Below, piece after piece: positions 47,800 to 57,755 of a stretch of 64,000 nucleotides of DNA. The stretch spans positions 496,001-560,000 of the forward strand of contig OZ234500.1 in the NCBI GenBank assembly GCA_965153455.1, written 5' to 3'. A program made the translations under genes and the position numbers. Under the pieces are notes generated by a model. It worked only from the letters and a program-made list of their open reading frames with translations, was not told the DNA's origin and ran no database searches. Origin of the DNA: Sphagnum compactum (lineage: Eukaryota > Bryophyta > Sphagnopsida > Sphagnales). The stretch's first letter is position 1. Each line of letters begins with the position of its first letter.

Positions 47800-48925
47800 T
47801 GTGTAATTGAAATACCCTCATTTTAGTGATAGTTTCATTACCTTTTACCATTAATGTGACTAATTTGACAATACCCTCATTTGTACCATGGTTTAAGATA
47901 TTATCACAATATGGTGCGGGTATTGTATTGCTTCTAAGTTTTGGTAAGGCTATGCAATACCCCTCCAAGTTTCAAAGTGAATACAAATATCCCAAGATGA
48001 TGCATGTCTTGCATTTAAACTCCATAACTTTGTTCAAATGGACCTTTTAACATAAATGTGAAAAACTTTACAATACCCTCATTTCCTTGAATGAATATGT
48101 ATGGCATCATATAATGAACATGGAATAAGTATTTTAAAAAACATTCTTTTGTTTCATGGTTTATGATATTATCACAAAATGTTGCTAATATTGCTTGTCT
48201 TTTAGGTTTTGTTAGGGCCGTGCAATACCCTTCCAAATTCCAAAAAATATGTTATGGAGCCCAAAGGTTTTATGGGATACCTTGAAAGGGGTAATGCGTG
48301 TGAATTGAGTAGTTATGGGCATGAGCAATACCCCTTCAATAGCCCGAACCAAAATAATTGAGCCCATGATGTTTATAAATTACCCCAAGTAGGGTATTGC
48401 TTTCTTTCTATGTTTTGGTATGACTATGTAATACCCCTCTAGGTTTCAATAAATATGTGATGGAACCTAAGAAAATTCTAATATACCCTAAGAGAGGTAT
48501 TGCACATGCATTGTGTAATTATGGGCACAAGCAATACCTCTCCAATAGCCTGGACAAAAATAATTCAATCCATAATGTTTACAAATTAAACTCGTGAAGG
48601 TATTGCATTCCTTATAGGTTTTGTTTGGACAATACAATACCCTTTATAGTAGCCCATGGTGTTTACAAAAAACCCCAAATAGGGTATTGCTTTCCTTCTA
48701 AGTTTTGGTATGGCTATGTAATACCCTTCCAAGATTCTTTAAATATGTTATGGAGCCAAAGGAATTTTAATATACCTTAATAGGGGTATTGCCTGTGCAT
48801 TGAGTAATTCTAGGCACAAGCAATACCTTTCCAATAGCTTGGACTAAAATAATTCAATCCATGGTGTTTACAAAATACCTTCATGAAGGTATTACTTTCC
48901 TTCTAGGTTTGAATTTGTTATTTTT
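47800..48925 (-). repeat. Tandem array of GGGTATTGC units, inverted (right array)
   Basis: The same unit as at 44,520-45,330 but reverse-complemented: TTCTAAGTTTTGGTA.GGCTATG, (C/T)AATACCC(T/C)TCCAAGTTTC, ATATGTTATGGAGCC, TAGCC.GGAC.AAAATAATT and CCATGGTGTTTA. Unit anchors lie near 47,954, 48,222, 48,428 and 48,718, with one internally deleted unit near 48,630. Confidence 0.85.
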
Positions 48926-50505
48926 GGGGGTAAAAAAAGGTTTTTTGGTTTGAGTGCAAGATTAAAATCCAATTTTTGATAGTTTCATCAAACATACATA
49001 TAAGAATATGTGAAAATGTATTTATAGCTATTAACACAAGATGTTGTAAAATGAAAGTAAAGTGCATTGAATTAAAAAACATGGGTGACATGTGTTACAA
49101 AAATGTGCAAAAAATGACCAAGTCCAAAACAACTCCACCCTAAAATGGGGAACATGTCATAATGGTAAATATGTGGTTGCTTCAAGAAGAAATTGTTACT
49201 TTAAACAATTGCTAAGAGGGGTATTATATTCATGGTCGTTTGTTTTCAGGTAATCTGCAACTTCCATTGTAGTTCATAGATCAAGTGATCCTTATAACCA
49301 GAGTAGAAAACCCACTCAGATTTCAATTCAAAATATTGTTCAAGTAATCTAGATCACCAAGTTAAATAACAACTTTTACTTTACTCCATGATGACACTAA
49401 ATTCTAATTCTTTGAAAAAATCAATTCACAAAATTATTTCTATAATCCACACATACATCTTGTTATATACTATTACACCTGAGTACTAATCAAAATCTAT
49501 CATCACCTTGAGGCTAATAAAGAAAGTGTGAAGTTGGGCACCTTAGACATTGGTAGCTTTAGTGCCATTGAGATGTTGTAATGCCACTGTAGCCACTAAA
49601 GAGAAATCCAAACCTCTAGACAAAAGCATTTCAAATAGCACATCGGTCATGAGCATCTTGATAACTACCTACTAGGTCATGTTCGGCCGCACCCATATAA
49701 TAGATTTTCATCAATATTGGATTTGCAAACTTAAGTAAAAATTCCTTACGATAGTGATTCCCCAATCAATCCTTAGCAAGTTCTTTTCTAGATTGTTTGT
49801 CAGACTCTCTCCATGAATTTCACAAACATATTTGTGTTTTGAAACTTGTGACAAATCCTAGATAACATGGATGGAGAGAAACACATACAAAGATACATTT
49901 TAGAGAGTTTGTGAGATGAGAAAAACATGGGTGGAAATCATTCACCTTTTTTAAAGTAACACAAAGCATAGTTGGATCATATGGAGTGTAAGGGATGATG
50001 GACTCTAAGTACCAGGATGGGTTGAAATATCTGTGAAATCCTCGTAAATTCACCAAAGATTATCAAACAAAAATTCCAAGAAACTTCAACATTTGGCATG
50101 ATCAAACATGGCCTGAGGGAATTGGGAAATTACTTTTGAAAATAAAAATGTTAAACAATTTGCAACAAGAAGTCTTGATTTTCATTTAGGTTTTGTAGCA
50201 CAAAGTTTTTGTTTGCTATTGCTTCTGACTTGATTTGATGGAGTAGATGTGGCATGGTGGGAAAATTTCAAAACGTTCACAATCATTTTTCAATGCCTTC
50301 ATTTCCAAGGTAAAGTACTTAGCCCTTGCACCACAATAAAACAAGCAGATGATAAGATCTCAATCCATGTTGTTGATTAGATTCTTGTTAATAATTTTCT
50401 TGCTTTGATTTTACAACAATAAGTCTTACTATTGTAGGCTGAGATGGAATTATAGGAAGGAAAGTTGATGGAGTTGGTACCATCATTTCCCCAACCCAGG
50501 TAGAG
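48926..50505. other. Spacer, nothing recognised
   Basis: No gene or repeat unit could be supported. Minus-strand frames near 49,440-49,820 contain stops and no motif. Confidence 0.5.
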
Positions 50506-51085
50506 TGGTGTTATGCTAGGAAAAAATACTGTTTTTTCGTAGCAAAAAAAAAGAGAAAAAAAGAAGAAAATGACAACGACACCATCATTGTCTTCTTCGC
50601 AATAAGAAGAGACAAAAGAAGACAACAGTGACATTGTTGTCATCTTTTTCATAGCAATAAAATGAAAGAAATAAGAAAGGAGGAGGAGAGGGAGTTCAGC
50701 TTCAAGCTCCCACTTCTGCCACCACCTTGAAGCTCCTTTTGCTTTCACACTCTTGCTGCCACCACGTTGAAGCTCCTCTTGTTGGGGCACTCCTGAAGCT
50801 CCCAACCCTTGAAGCTCTTGTGGATTTTGCACTCTTGAAGCTTTAAGCTACTCAAGCTCTTTCTAGGTCGGAAGCTTTGGCAATGGAAGTGAATGCAAAA
50901 GGAGGTGGGTGGGGAGGGGGTCAGTAGGATGAGGGAGGTAGGTGGGTTGGTAGGAAAAGGGTGATAGGTGGGTTGGGGTAGGTAGGAGCTTCCCAAAAAA
51001 AACTTGGGGTCAGGGGTGGGCCAAAAAAGAAATGATAAACAAATTTTCCCAGAATTTTTTTTTTGATTTAGGGAAAAAAATTTAG
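50506..51085 (+). repeat. Copy of the 478-bp TAGG module
   Basis: Matches the units at 39,473-40,430 in order: a GACAACGACACCATCATTGTC-like segment, an A-rich block, GGAGGGAGTTCAGC-type sequence, AGCTC-rich sequence, GGAAGTGAATGCAAAAGGAGG and a GGTAGG tract. The box was not found before the LINE begins, so the LINE may have inserted into it. Confidence 0.7.
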
Positions 51086-51104
51086 TTGGGAGAAAAAGAA
51101 GCAA

Positions 51105-51150
51105 AATATATATATATATATATACTGTTTACTATTTACTGTTTATAGTT
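51105..51150 (-). repeat. AT microsatellite and simple-repeat tail of the LINE
   Basis: Reading on the minus strand, the LINE ends with TAAACAGTAAATAGTAAACAG followed by about ten TA dinucleotides and then AT-rich flank. There is no poly-A tail, so the 3' end appears to be a simple repeat. Confidence 0.6.
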
Positions 51151-51215
51151 TTACGTCCGTTTGGGACTAGAGAGTCCATTAGATGAAAGGTAGATCATGG
51201 AGGATAGATTGTCCT

Positions 51216-52310
51216 CTAGTACTGGCAACATGCCACAAACTTGGTCAGGGCGACTGTGTTTGTAGTCTGCATGAGCTCAGCAAGAGTGCTAGTGTGGGTG
51301 AGGGGTAGAGTCGAACAAAAGCATTCCCTAACTTTCTGTGTATTTGGACAAACAAGAAGCAAGTGCTCTTCATCCTCAACCTTCCCCAAATCGCAGCTTT
51401 GACAAAGCCTCTCTGCGTATGGCACACCCTTCCACGCATCTAGCACTACCTCAAGTTGCGTGTTATCACATCGAAACCGGGCCAGATCCATAGAATGCAG
51501 CTGATGTCACACAAGTAGCTTTCGCTCTCGTACAACATACCCTTGAAGCGCAAGTATCTTGTCTGCACGCTGGTCTCGATCTCGAGGTTGGTAAAGAAAT
51601 TTTCAATGTAAGCCAGCCGCATATTATCCTTCACCCTTTTTACACTCAATATTGTGTGGGGAAAACCTGGAGGGGGTGGGGCCCCAACCTCCTTGTTGAT
51701 CGGCGTCCTGTCGTAGATCTAGCACCAACCGACTGCACTAATTGTAACGTGGCCAACTGAGCCATCTGAACTCCCACCCATACGTTGTGCGCATCGCACC
51801 AAAGTACTTGGCTTTTCGCCCAACCTCTCACCCTTGCTAGACGGGTCGGGTGTATGTGCGTTGTCTCAGGAGCCGTTTCTAGTGGTTAAGCAGTCCTCGC
51901 CTGGAGCACACGGGTCGTTGCAAGCTTAGGCGTCGTTTCCAACGACGGTTGAACTGGAGGCAGAAAACCTGCCACCTCCTGGGGCTGATTTTTGAGTAGC
52001 CATTTTTTCACGGATCTAGCCCAACAGTTCTTTCCCGCAGCAAGCATAGCGAGTTGGGCTGCCCATGCCTTGCCCAAGATGCGATCTTTAGTGACCATGC
52101 TCACACGGTTATAGTACAACGTCGCTTGTCCCCATGTAAAGTGTTTAAAGGGGAATTTGCCAAATTCTGCCAGCACGATGGACGTGCTAGTTGTTTTTCG
52201 CACCCTGAGCAAGGACTTGAGGAACCTTTGGTACACTACTTCAATAGCTTCTATTTTCTTGGAGTCCACCCAAACCTCACAGGCATAACTTGCTATGGAA
52301 CGCACCAACG
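51216..52310 (-). pseudogene. LINE ORF2, thumb and C-terminal cysteine motif
   Basis: Follows the reverse transcriptase with YACEVWVDSKKIEAIEVVYQ and RFLKSLLRVRKTTS (ORF 51,886-52,308), a pattern typical of LINE ORF2 after the polymerase. Frames then shift twice. The end reads RFRCDNTQLEVVLD, then CQSCDLGKVEDEEHLLLVCP (51,216-51,491), a zf-RVT-like Cys-His motif. The stop is at 51,216. Confidence 0.75.
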
Positions 52311-52329
52311 TGTTGAAGAGGTCATAGCG

Positions 52330-53340
52330 TAACTAGACGTCCATAATACGTAGCTCCGCACAACGGCGGTTCAATGCAAACAGCGAGCGCCTACTGGCAG
52401 CTGCTAGATGTTCCACTGCACTGTCCAGGTTCGGGGTGGTCTCGAGCAAGATCCCCAGGTATTTGAAGGTCTGCACACGCTCAATAACATCACCTTCAAA
52501 CACAAACTCTTGGCATGGGTCAGTAGAGTTGAACACCATGACTTTTGTTTTTTTCACGTTCACTGTAAGTCCACATTCAGCATAGAACTGTTGGAGCGTG
52601 TTTAACTGGTGCTGTAGTCCCACCTTTGACTCCGACGTCAGAGCAAGGTCATCTGCAAAAAGTAATAGCCATACGTGCACATTTGCTAGGGTCGGTGCAT
52701 CGCATTCTCTGCCATCCAAGCGCCCCTCCAGGGCATCCAAATATAGCCCAAATAATAGGGGTTGAGAGGGCAACCTTGCTTCACACCTTGTTGGCACTTG
52801 AAGCTGGAGGTGACACCTTCGCTTGGGTGGTTGATGCATACGGTATCCTTGGTATACATCGCCTGTAGGCATCGTAAGAAGCGTCCCTCCACCCCGAGGC
52901 TAGCCAACACCTCCCATAGCACTTCACGTAGCATAGTATTGAACGCCTTTTTGAAGTCCACAAAGTAACAATAGAGTGGCTTCTTTTTTGCCTTGCTCTA
53001 TTCTATCAAAGTTCGAAGTATGAAGAGTTGGTCAGTAATGCGGTAATCTTTACGAAACCCAGCTTGACCCTTGGCACGCAGCCCATGTTGTTTAGCCCAC
53101 TCGCTCAACCTTTTGTCAAGGATCATAGCGAACAACTTTGCTAGGATAGGCCCAACAGTTATCCTCTTGTAGTTGTCAAATTCGGAGGCATCGCCCCCTT
53201 TAAAGAGTGTGTGGACCACCCCAGTGGAAAGGGCTTCTGGAAAGCCTTCCGCCAGAAAGCAGTTGAACGCTGTTAATAGTGGCATGTGTAGCAGCTCTCC
53301 CGCATCCAAAATGAACTCAACTTTCATACCATCTAAACCA
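52330..53340 (-). pseudogene. LINE ORF2 reverse transcriptase
   Basis: Blocks in order are TGLDGMKVEFI, VVHTLFKGGDASEFDNYKRI, KAKGQAGFRKDYRITDQLF (ORF 52,998-53,327), YFVDFKKAFNTM, QQGVKQGCPLNPY (52,686-52,961), then a frameshift into SPLLFGLYLDALEGRL, the catalytic FADD at 52,648-52,659, GLTVNVKKTKVM and FKYLGILLE. TAG stops lie at 52,998-53,000 and 52,333-52,335. The catalytic aspartates are present. Confidence 0.9.
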
Positions 53341-53850
53341 GTAGCTTTATTCCTTTGTAGCTTCTTCAGCGCCTGAAGCAGCTCAACAAAATGTGATATC
53401 TGTGTTTAGGGTGTGGCTAGGTGGACGTTCCGTCACCTGGGCCGAGTGATCAGTTTGCAGCCGTATGGGTGGCGGAGACTGGCCAACCAGCCCGCGGAAC
53501 TTCCAAAAGCGTAGCTGCACTGATTTTGTCCACAACAGGTGCCCTTGGCCGGTACTTTTTCTAGAACGAGAGTGCATCCACCTTGGCAAACGTACACATA
53601 TGTTGAGCTCTTGCAATTTCCCAGAATTTTTTTTTAAAAATAAATTTTTGAATTTACTTGCCTGATGTTTAGCGGCGTGCGAATCAGGGTTGGCTTTCAG
53701 CCAGAGCCTCAGCTTTCGCTTTGCTATACGACAGTCGGCATCAAACCAAGGTTTATGGCAATGTTGTGCTCTGTAGTTTCCTCGAGAAAGCTTATTGCCA
53801 AAAGTAGACTCTGCTGTAGCACCCATGCACTGTTGCAGTAGGTCAGCTAA
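53341..53850 (-). pseudogene. LINE ORF2 linker between endonuclease and reverse transcriptase
   Basis: An open frame at 53,383-53,826 carries HKPWFDADCRIAKRKLRLWLK and a long basic stretch, as found between the endonuclease and polymerase of plant L1 elements. It is out of frame with the polymerase. Confidence 0.7.
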
Positions 53851-54849
53851 CCTATCTGCCCCCAGATGCCGATTGAGTCAACAACCCATAGGTTTCCAAG
53901 ATTCGCTGTTAAGGCAAGCTGATACTTTTCAGCTTTTGATTTATCATATTTGAACCTAGGTAAGAATTTTTTTGTTACAACTGTATGTTGTGGCTCAACA
54001 AAGCTACAATTGATGCTCAACCATAGGCATAACAACCTATGGTCAGAGTCTCCCCACATCGTGCAATAGCGGGTGTCATCTATTATCACCTCGAGGTGTG
54101 TAGGAGCTTGCCAAATTGCAGGTGAGCCAACAATATAATCGAGAGTGCTACGCCCCCCATTTGCCAAGCAAGTGAACTCCCTTGATTCGTCGCCAGATGT
54201 CCAGCTGTTGAGGATGAACAACCCAACGTCACAACATAGGTCCAGGAGCTCGCGGCCCCAACCGCCAACACTGGCGTCGCGGTTCTGTCACTTAGCCACA
54301 GCACTTGGTTGCTCAGTTTGAGCGAGCTCAGGCGCTTGTAATAGTTCACAAAGGTCGTTAGTGTCGATGGTATTTGGTAACGTTGCAGTTCGCGCATTAA
54401 AATCCCTTCTCAATAATATTATGCCCCCTAGAGTTTGAACTTCAGCAATATCTGCTGCCAGGTTTTGGAACAAGGATTCGTTCTTGTGTTTGGAGCCAAC
54501 AGGGAGCATACACCACGCAAACATACAAGTCGGGGGTAGCACCTTTGCTGACCCGTAGCCATAGATAAAAATTGTGGCTTCCTTCCTTCCACTGTGATAG
54601 GTTTGGGCCGAGGTGGTTGCGAAAGTAAACGGTAACCCCCCCGCTATGTTTTATCGCTTTTATTCTTCCTGGCTGCATAGTGCGCGCTACCGCAAGTGAA
54701 TCAAACCCTTCAACGTGTGGCAAATGTTGGCCTGGGAAGTGCCAGGTTTCGGTTAATAAGACAAGGTCAGCATCCTAAAATAGTTCTAATATTTGCACCC
54801 GCATTTCTAGTTTATTTACACCACCCCCGTGCATGTTCCATAATACCAT
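53847..54849 (-). pseudogene. LINE ORF2 APE-like endonuclease
   Basis: Starts with ATG at 54,849 giving WNMHGGGVNKLEMRVQI, then DADLVLLTETWHFPG with the catalytic Glu, GGVTVYFRNHLGP, DLYVCVVYAP, the DFNAR block near 54,402, STLDYIVGSPAIW near 54,115-54,153 and GDSDHRLL near 54,030-54,054 with the catalytic Asp-His pair. One TAG (54,775-54,777) and a frameshift near 54,500 interrupt it; a TGA lies at 54,288. In an intact element the enzyme nicks target DNA to prime reverse transcription. Confidence 0.88.
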
Positions 54850-54876
54850 GCATAGGTCTCTCTGGTCCTCGTGGCA

Positions 54877-55560
54877 TTAGATAGAGGAGGGTGGGCAAAT
54901 CTGAATGCCGTTGACGAAGAGCTCGGCTGCGCGCCAGAAGGCGCGCTTGTTTGCCGCCTTGGCCTCCTTGAACAACGGCCACAGCTATGATTTGAGCGCC
55001 TGCTGCGCGGGCGTGAGGTCCTCGTCTACGCCTAGTTTGGTGCTCGTTAGGCTTTTGCGCCCTCGCAGCGCAGCCTGGCGGTCTTCGCTTGTTGCAAATT
55101 TGAGCAACATTACACTGGGGCGCGCACACGCCGTCGAGGTGGAGGCTCGCGCGGTTGCAGGCCGCTGCCGCGTGGCGGTGACGATTTTGGCACGCAGCCT
55201 CATTTGCCCTTGCAACAGCTTTGTGTTGAGCTGCTGCACCAACTCCTTCTCGGTCTCGCCCTCCTTGGCCTCAAAGCCTGTGAGGCGCAAGTTGAGCTTG
55301 CGCTCCTCCTGTTTGGGCGCGTCGGCCATGGTCTCCACAGCCTGGCTGACCACCTAGCGCACATTCTTGGTCATCACTGTGGTCCACTTGGGCTCTTCCA
55401 TAGAAGCAGCCTTGGCTGTGATAGCCGCGACCGCCTCGCACTCCATCAGTTGGTTGACCGCAAGGTTGCCAGTGGCCACAAGAGATGCAATGTTCTCGAT
55501 GGCTGCCTCCATCTTGGACAACCGCGCGTTAATTGGTGAGCTGTCGGTCTTGAGGCCCAT
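54877..55560 (-). pseudogene. LINE ORF1 (nucleic-acid-binding protein)
   Basis: Begins MGLKTDSSPINARLSKMEAA with a helical start, then KQEERKLNLRLTGFEAKEGE and LLKFATSEDRQAALRGRKSL, the RRM-like core of L1-type ORF1 proteins. The end is AFWRAAELFVNGIQI. Total length would be 227 residues. Two in-frame TAG codons (55,354-55,356 and 54,985-54,987) interrupt it; the frame is otherwise open. Confidence 0.75.
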
Positions 55561-55740
55561 GATTAGCCAGTGCCCGGCTAGGGCTGACTGGTAGATCGCT
55601 AGGGGTGCATTGTCTGGAACATTGAGCCTGGCGTTGTTGCAATATGTCTTGGCAGTGTCTTTCTTCAGCGTGAAAATGTCTTACGCTACATTGAAAGGAC
55701 ACCGCAGCAGTGCGACATCAAGTGTCATCGCGGAGTTTTT

Positions 55741-55890
55741 CAAATCTTAAACCCTAAACCAATGTCTATTTTTTCAAAAGGACTTGAGAAGTCAAAAAAG
55801 ACATGGGTTTTAGCCCACAAAAAAAAAAAAGAAAAAAAAAGGTTCAGAAGTCAAAACCAAGAACCTGGAATTGTCCTTACTGGCTCACTG
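55741..55890. other. Junction between LINE and gene fragment
   Basis: Contains TTAAACCCTAAACC near 55,747, which looks like one and a half plant telomere repeats, and an A-rich block (55,820-55,840). The LINE 5' end lies somewhere here. Confidence 0.4.
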
Positions 55891-56078
55891 TCACAGGAGC
55901 TTTTGAAATCCAGAACGTCCCCACCAGGCATTTTCTTCTTTCTGAACAAGACCAAGCTCAGCAAGAACCGCATCCAGCTCAGCAAGCTCCTTCTTCTTCA
56001 ACTCTTTCTTGGAGAGTTGCCGCTCTGGCTCCCTGAATACCACAGGCAACGAGGTCTCGGATTTGGCCAGGGCAAGTA
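55891..56078 (-). pseudogene. Coiled-coil gene fragment, probably a captured terminal exon
   Basis: An open minus-strand frame of about 60 codons reads LLALAKSETSLPVVFREP, ERQLSKKELKKKELAELD, AVLAELGLVQKEENAWW and then GRSGFQKLL before TGA at 55,891. The charged Lys/Glu/Leu heptad-like part resembles a C-terminal coiled coil of a conserved plant protein, but I cannot name it with confidence. It has normal codon use and no stop. A TCAG sits just upstream (about 56,079-56,082) and could be an old splice acceptor. It lies between the LINE and a TAGG-family box. Confidence 0.5.
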
Positions 56079-56139
56079 AACTGACCCCCGGGGGACAATT
56101 TCATCCCATCCATGAAATCCCAGAACGGGATGGTTTTTG

Positions 56140-56765
56140 GATGATTGCACTGGTGGGTGCTGGGTCATTCAAGCCCTACTTACCTAGTACTCACCTGTTT
56201 TCCCACCTATCTACCTATGTATAGGACCTACTTCTTCCCCAATGGGTTACCAATGTGAAACCAGATATTAGAGTTATCCGTAAAGTAACCCTCTCTTTAC
56301 CCTGTCTTTGGGCCTTCTTTCACCTTCTATCCCCTCTTTCAATGGTATTCGTAAAGTAAAGACATTTTAATAAATTCCAGTATGAAATGCTGATACTCAG
56401 CATTTAATGCACAAGGGTCGAGACTAATTATAGTAGTTGTGCAGTTATTAGCAGTCAAAATATATGTCGCAGCAGTCGAGGCGCTCAGGAAAAAGGAAAG
56501 ACAGGATGAAACTCAGTTTACCACCAAAATTGATGGTTTTCTGAGTTTCATCCCCCGTTGAACGATAATGTACTTGTTTGCAGGTTTTTGTTGAATCTCA
56601 CCCTGTGTATGACCAAAACTCAGGGTTCTCGTGCTGTGTTTTTCTTACTTTACGGATAACTCTATTAACTTGGTTGAGGTTTATAACAGGCATCCACTGG
56701 ATGGTGTATTGGTGAGTGTTGGTTCAGCCTGGCTCTAAAAATCAAACTACTTTAAGGTAGATAGG
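56140..56765 (+). repeat. TAGG-family element interrupted by a nested insertion
   Basis: A box copy, TGCACTGGTGGGTGCTGGGTCATTCAAGCC (about 56,146-56,175), is followed by CTACTTACCTAG...CCACCTATCTACCTATG. A second box, CATCCACTGGATGGTG then TATTGGTGAGTGTTGGTTCAGCCTGGC (56,692-56,733), follows the nested element. Both boxes have the same orientation. Confidence 0.65.
56271..56662. mobile_element. 392-bp element with perfect 18-bp terminal inverted repeats
   Basis: Ends GAGTTATCCGTAAAGTAA (56,271-56,288) and TTACTTTACGGATAACTC (56,645-56,662) are exact complements, and each is flanked outside by TA. That fits a TA target duplication as in Tc1/mariner-derived MITEs, though the termini are not the classic Stowaway sequence. 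An inner TTCGTAAAGTAAAGAC (56,349-56,364) repeats part of the end. There is no coding potential. Perfect ends suggest recent insertion. Confidence 0.85.
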
Positions 56766-57687
56766 CCGGTGAGTGAACACTTAAGAACTCAAATGAGGTC
56801 GAATCCTCATATGATTGTTCCTCTGCTTCTGAAACTCAAAAAACATTTTTAGCTCTCTGCCTAGCACTTCCAACGTCACAAAAAATGTCAATTTGGTAGA
56901 GGAATGGGCAAGATATGGGGTGCTTGGTGTAAGGGGGTTCAGTGTTCAATGTTGGGTGAATTAAAATAGATTAGGATTTCAAGTTTAAAATCTTTGGTAG
57001 TTGCATCTTTGTCACTGGAATATGAAGAACTTTTGTCAAGCCTTAACTGCCACACCCATCATGTTTTAAATCGCTCAAAACAGACTTCAAAATGAGGAAG
57101 ATATGGGGTTAGAACTAGAGAAGGATCTAGAGCTATTTTTCAAAAAAATCGAAACAAAATATCAATCATCCTCTTCCTGTGTTTTCTAGGTTGCTCCTTT
57201 ACTTCTGATGCTCAAAGAACATTTGTAATCCTCCAGTTTGCATATCCAAAACACAAAAATCGCACAAGTTGGCCAAGGAATTAGGAAAAAATTGGGAAAT
57301 AGTTCAACGATAGATATGTGTTTGATGATGGGCGATTCTACCCTAGTGTTTACAGCCACAGAACTCAGTAACAGACTAGACTTGTCAAATTTCAGATACA
57401 ATGTGAATTTGTGCTATATTGATCCAAAGTTGATCAGCAGTTATATTTCTTTTGGCAAGCTTTTGCCAATTGGTGAATTCAAAATAGAAAATGTGAAAAA
57501 AAGTGGTTTGATGGTTTTTAATTGCCAGAATTCGAATTTTTTTATATTAGAAATATTTCTATAATAGTTTCCAAATAGGTAGTAGCAGATTAAACACAAA
57601 GGATGCTTAAATTTTCTTAAAATTTTCATATATAGTTTCTAGCCCAAATTTTGCTGAAATGTTCTTATGGATTCTTATTTTCTTTTT
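56766..57687. other. Spacer, nothing recognised
   Basis: Some wording near 57,010-57,130 resembles 8,530-8,800 (TTTAAATCGCT, GAGGAAG). The frame at 57,238-57,564 on the + strand shows no domain. Confidence 0.45.
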
Positions 57688-57755
57688 CAATTTTGTGATG
57701 TAGCCGAAGTGGCAATTCTCAATATGAAGATTTAACCAAATTTGGCTATAGAGTA
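57688..57755 (+). repeat. Dispersed repeat family, copy at 57.7 kb
   Basis: CAATTTTGTGATGTAGCCGA...GTGGC and, about 60 bp later, CCAAATTTGGCTATAGAG. The same pair of words at similar spacing occurs at 61,738-61,800 and 62,371-62,440. Partial copies lie at 62,726-62,757 (inverted) and 13,378-13,415. Confidence 0.7.

Larger units (their letters stand above)
51130..55740 (-). mobile_element. L1-type LINE (non-LTR retrotransposon), nearly full length, inactive
   Basis: About 4.6 kb with the L1-clade layout: a short 5' leader (55,561-55,740), ORF1 (54,877-55,560), then ORF2 starting 27 bp later with an APE-like endonuclease, reverse transcriptase and a C-terminal cysteine-rich region ending at 51,216. 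GC content is clearly above the flanks. Stops and several frameshifts break both ORFs, but most blocks are intact, so the insertion is younger than the gypsy relic. The 5' limit is approximate; no target duplication was confirmed. Confidence 0.85.

Noticed and set aside
54905-55357. 150-codon + strand frame in a GC-rich part
   Set aside because: Antisense shadow of LINE ORF1, which has the recognisable blocks on the minus strand.
55742-55760. Telomere-like AAACCCTAAACC
   Set aside because: Only about one and a half repeats; not evidence of an internal telomere array.
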